Shown piece after piece: positions 61,779-64,000 of a DNA stretch of 64,000 bases (positions are counted from its first letter, which is position 1; each line of letters starts with the position of its first letter). Origin of the DNA: Candidatus Poribacteria bacterium (GTDB lineage: Bacteria > Poribacteria > WGA-4E > WGA-3G); the NCBI GenBank assembly GCA_028820635.1, contig JAPPIG010000115.1, positions 1-64,000 on the forward strand. Direction: 5' to 3'. Below the pieces are notes generated by a model. The model was given only the letters and a program-made list of their open reading frames with translations. It was not told where the DNA came from and ran no database searches. Position numbers and translations under genes: made by a program.

Positions 61779-62582
61779 CTATTGCCTATCTGCTGCTAAG
61801 GATTTGAGTTTTGCGAGTGCCTCCTGCTCCTCTTTTATCCACGGACGGTCTGCGGGTTCTTCCAATTTCTGAGGTGGACCACTGAAGACAAGGATATAAG
61901 CCCTACGTGTTTGCGCAGTGCTATTCGGCGCAGAATAGTGTAAAGTCCGACAGTGATGGAATGTAGCACCGCCTGCCGGTATTGGACATGCAACCGCTTC
62001 CGAGACATCCACATCATCGGTTACCAAGCCATGCACAAGCGGATCGTCGTTGATATGCCGATGCCAACGCACCTCGCCTTTATGAGATTTCGGAATAAAT
62101 TGGAGACATCCACTTTCAAGCGTTGCTTTGTCAAGCGGAAGCCAAACGCTTAGACTATGCGGCAAGACTTCGGGATTCCAGTACGCCTCATCCTGATGCC
62201 ACGGCGTTTCGTTGCCGTAGTGTGCGGGTTTCAAAATCATGTGTCCGCCACCACCAACCTTTTCCTTTTGGACACTGAGCAGTTTCGCAGCGAGTCGTTG
62301 TGCGTTTTGGAAATAGATAGATTCGCGGAGTTCGGGGAACTGTGCTTCTGGACCCAGCACCTGCGGCAATGTCTCTTGTCCAGTATGTGCACGGGGACCC
62401 GCTAAATCAAAATAGCGTCCCTGTTCCTCACCTGTGCGTTCAGTGAAGAGTTCATCGTAAATGCCCTTGAGCCATTCAATTTCGTCATCTGTTGTGATGC
62501 GCGGAATGCTCAGATATCCGTTCTCTTGAAAAAAGGTAACCTGTTCGTCAGTTATATCAACGTGAAAGTCATTGGTATTCAT
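61779..62582 (-). CDS. Phytanoyl-CoA dioxygenase family protein, canonical site
   Basis: 267 residues. Unlike the other two PhyH proteins of this window, it keeps the full metal site: HQDEAYW (HxD) and the distal His in RTLHYSAPNS, with Arg in TRRAYILVF for 2-oxoglutarate. FFQENGYLSIPRITTDDEIEWL begins the fold and SGCLQFIPKSHKGEV is the central strand. It should be an active Fe(II)/2-oxoglutarate oxygenase; the substrate is unknown. It lies 4 bp after the SppA gene on the same strand. Confidence 0.92.
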   Translation of the reverse strand: MNTNDFHVDITDEQVTFFQENGYLSIPRITTDDEIEWLKGIYDELFTERTGEEQGRYFDLAGPRAHTGQETLPQVLGPEAQFPELRESIYFQNAQRLAAKLLSVQKEKVGGGGHMILKPAHYGNETPWHQDEAYWNPEVLPHSLSVWLPLDKATLESGCLQFIPKSHKGEVRWHRHINDDPLVHGLVTDDVDVSEAVACPIPAGGATFHHCRTLHYSAPNSTAQTRRAYILVFSGPPQKLEEPADRPWIKEEQEALAKLKSLAADRQ

Positions 62583-62586
62583 AAAA

Positions 62587-64000
62587 TCACCGAATTAAAA
62601 TATCAAAAGGTAAGGCTGTGACCACTCGCTCGTTTTCAAATAGGGTTAACCATGTGATTATCTTATGCCATTGTGCGTTTAGCTTAGAGATTGCTGGATG
62701 CTGTTGTGCTAATTGTAAAGGTAATGGCGTTGAAATGCCCGCTTCCTCTTCAAGCATGCTTTCTAAGAATTGTTCAAAAAAGGGTTTTTGCTCTGGCAGG
62801 ACGATGATGTCAACTCTATCTTCATCGGTGAGTCCCACATCTTTTTTTGCGATAGCAAGTGCGGTCTCAAGTCCACCGAGTTCATCAACAAGACCGAGTT
62901 CTTTTGCCTGTTTTCCTGTCCAGATTCTCCCTTGTGCGACCGCATCAATTTCGTCAAAAGTCGTCTGCCTACCGTCAGCTGCTTTCGTGACAAAATCTTC
63001 ATAGATAGTCTTCATCATTTTTTTAACGCGTTCGCGTTCTGTCTCCGTAAAACTGCCGTAATCTGAATAGAGCGTTGCGTTTTGTCCGTGTGTGATAATC
63101 TCTTTTGTTAAACCGACCTTGTTATAGAGTCCTTTGAGATTGAGTTTGCCACCGAAAACCCCGATTGAACCTGTAAGTGTGCCGGGTTGTGCGACGATTG
63201 TTCCTGCTGCCATTGAAATATAATAACCGCCAGAGGCGGCGTAATTTGCCATAGATACGATAACAGGTTTTTCGCGTTGTGTTCGCACTACCTCACGCCA
63301 AATCAGGTCAGATGCGATTGCAGAACCACCCGGACTATCTACGCGTAGGACGACTGCTTTAATGGCATTGTCGGAGCGCGCTTTTTCAAAAGCCTTCTTT
63401 AACGTTTTTGGCGTAATCATAGACGTTGTGGGAAAAGGCGAGTCAAGATCGGGTAAGATGGGACCGCTGGCATAGATAAGCGCAAGCTGATTTTCTGCAG
63501 GACGCGCCTTTGCGCGCTGCGGCGGATTCAATATTTTGAACAACTCCATCATTCCCATGAAACTATTCATATCCGGTACTTTTCGCTTCGTTTTGTCGTC
63601 CTGTTTAGCGACCTCTGTGTTTGGTGTTTCATTGATTGCATTTAAAAGTTCATCGTAGTATTGTAGCGTGTCAACGAGTTTTGCTTCCTCTGCTTCCTTC
63701 GCCGTGAAGGGACCCCGGTCTATCAACTCGGATGCAATTTCTGGGGTAATCTCGTCTCTACCATCGGCAATCTTTTCCAACATCTGCACATATAGGTCAT
63801 CAAGCAAACCGGTCATTGACTCACGGAAGGCGTCGGACATGCTGTCGCGCGTGAAGGGTTCAATGCCAGATTTGAATTCCCCCATTGCGAGCATATCTGC
63901 CTCAACGTCCAGTTTTTCCAGAAGCCCTTTATAGAAAAGAATTTCTGAGCGCAAACCGATTAGATTGAGGTTTCCAGCGGGCATTAGAACAATTTTGTCC
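62587..64000 (-). CDS. sppA: Signal peptide peptidase SppA (67K type), 5' end outside window
   Basis: At least 470 residues remain; the frame is open to the window edge (DKIVLMPAGN precedes the first Met), so the true start is beyond 64000. The catalytic Lys is in MGEFKSGIEPFTRDSMS (first domain) and the Ser in NYAASGGYYISMAAG, followed by GTLTGSIGVFGGK, GSFTETERERVKKMM and GRIWTGKQAKELGLVDELGG in the second domain. This double-domain form degrades remnant signal peptides in the inner membrane. A C-terminal part of about 60 residues is added. Confidence 0.93.
   Translation of the reverse strand, partial: DKIVLMPAGNLNLIGLRSEILFYKGLLEKLDVEADMLAMGEFKSGIEPFTRDSMSDAFRESMTGLLDDLYVQMLEKIADGRDEITPEIASELIDRGPFTAKEAEEAKLVDTLQYYDELLNAINETPNTEVAKQDDKTKRKVPDMNSFMGMMELFKILNPPQRAKARPAENQLALIYASGPILPDLDSPFPTTSMITPKTLKKAFEKARSDNAIKAVVLRVDSPGGSAIASDLIWREVVRTQREKPVIVSMANYAASGGYYISMAAGTIVAQPGTLTGSIGVFGGKLNLKGLYNKVGLTKEIITHGQNATLYSDYGSFTETERERVKKMMKTIYEDFVTKAADGRQTTFDEIDAVAQGRIWTGKQAKELGLVDELGGLETALAIAKKDVGLTDEDRVDIIVLPEQKPFFEQFLESMLEEEAGISTPLPLQLAQQHPAISKLNAQWHKIITWLTLFENERVVTALPFDILIR

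Overview
The window looks like a chromosomal piece of a Candidatus Poribacteria-like bacterium. This is an inference from gene content only: three phytanoyl-CoA dioxygenase (PhyH) proteins, two sulfatases, two formylglycine-generating-enzyme-fold proteins, enolase-superfamily, ThuA, Gfo/Idh/MocA and mannitol-dehydrogenase-type sugar enzymes, moderately AT-rich DNA, and many short dispersed palindromic repeats. No rRNA, prophage or CRISPR array was seen. Two tRNAs (Glu-CTC and Gln-CTG) flank a DUF1801 gene near 18 kb.

Layout. 0.2-7.9 kb, mostly minus strand: envelope lipoproteins (DUF6599, LptE-like), a small membrane protein, the classic rpsO-pnp pair with a recognisable promoter and leader hairpin, an MDR dehydrogenase, a DUF202 protein and a PhyH enzyme. 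7.9-14.2 kb, plus strand: a 358-bp MITE with perfect 9-bp target duplication, then a heme-oxygenase-fold (TenA/CADD-like) gene, a SnoaL-like gene, a HAD hydrolase translationally coupled to a PemK/MazF toxin-antitoxin pair, a J-domain/FGE fusion, an enolase-superfamily enzyme and a second PhyH. 14.2-18.4 kb: FGE-fold lipoprotein, DUF255 thioredoxin protein, DUF1801, tRNAs. 18.5-30 kb: a full minus-strand nuoABCD-(orf)-HIJKLMN operon lacking nuoEFG, i.e. an 11-subunit complex I. 30-34 kb: PHP protein, lipoprotein, enolase-ThuA pair. 33.7-39.7 kb: WD40 propeller, AAA ATPase with PD-(D/E)XK-like tail, a Bax1-like (DUF790) nuclease with an XPB helicase, and a PIN toxin-antitoxin pair. 39.8-53.1 kb: hydroxyacid dehydrogenase, two sulfatases, an FRG-domain/large TPR two-gene operon, MFS transporter, Gfo/Idh/MocA, mannitol-dehydrogenase-like enzyme, GT4 glycosyltransferase and RimK-like ligase. 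53.1-61.8 kb: a repeat-rich, mobile stretch with a nucleoside-deoxyribosyltransferase-like gene and a 117-bp duplicate of its 5' end, a second MITE of the same family, a type III restriction-modification system and three small unknown genes behind a pair of palindromic operators. 61.8-64 kb: a third PhyH and a 5'-truncated SppA.

How it fits together. The metabolic genes suggest breakdown of sulfated, uronate-rich glycans and oxidation of small organic acids, with a complex I that probably takes electrons from a donor other than NADH. The 33.7-39.7, 43.8-46.5 and 55.1-61.4 kb stretches have the look of genome-conflict (defence/toxin/repair) islands. The most notable points are the MITE family, two PhyH proteins whose iron-binding HxD motif reads HxG and HxA, the NuoI insertion, the J-domain/FGE fusion, the archaeal-type XPB-Bax1 pair, and the FRG-TPR operon.
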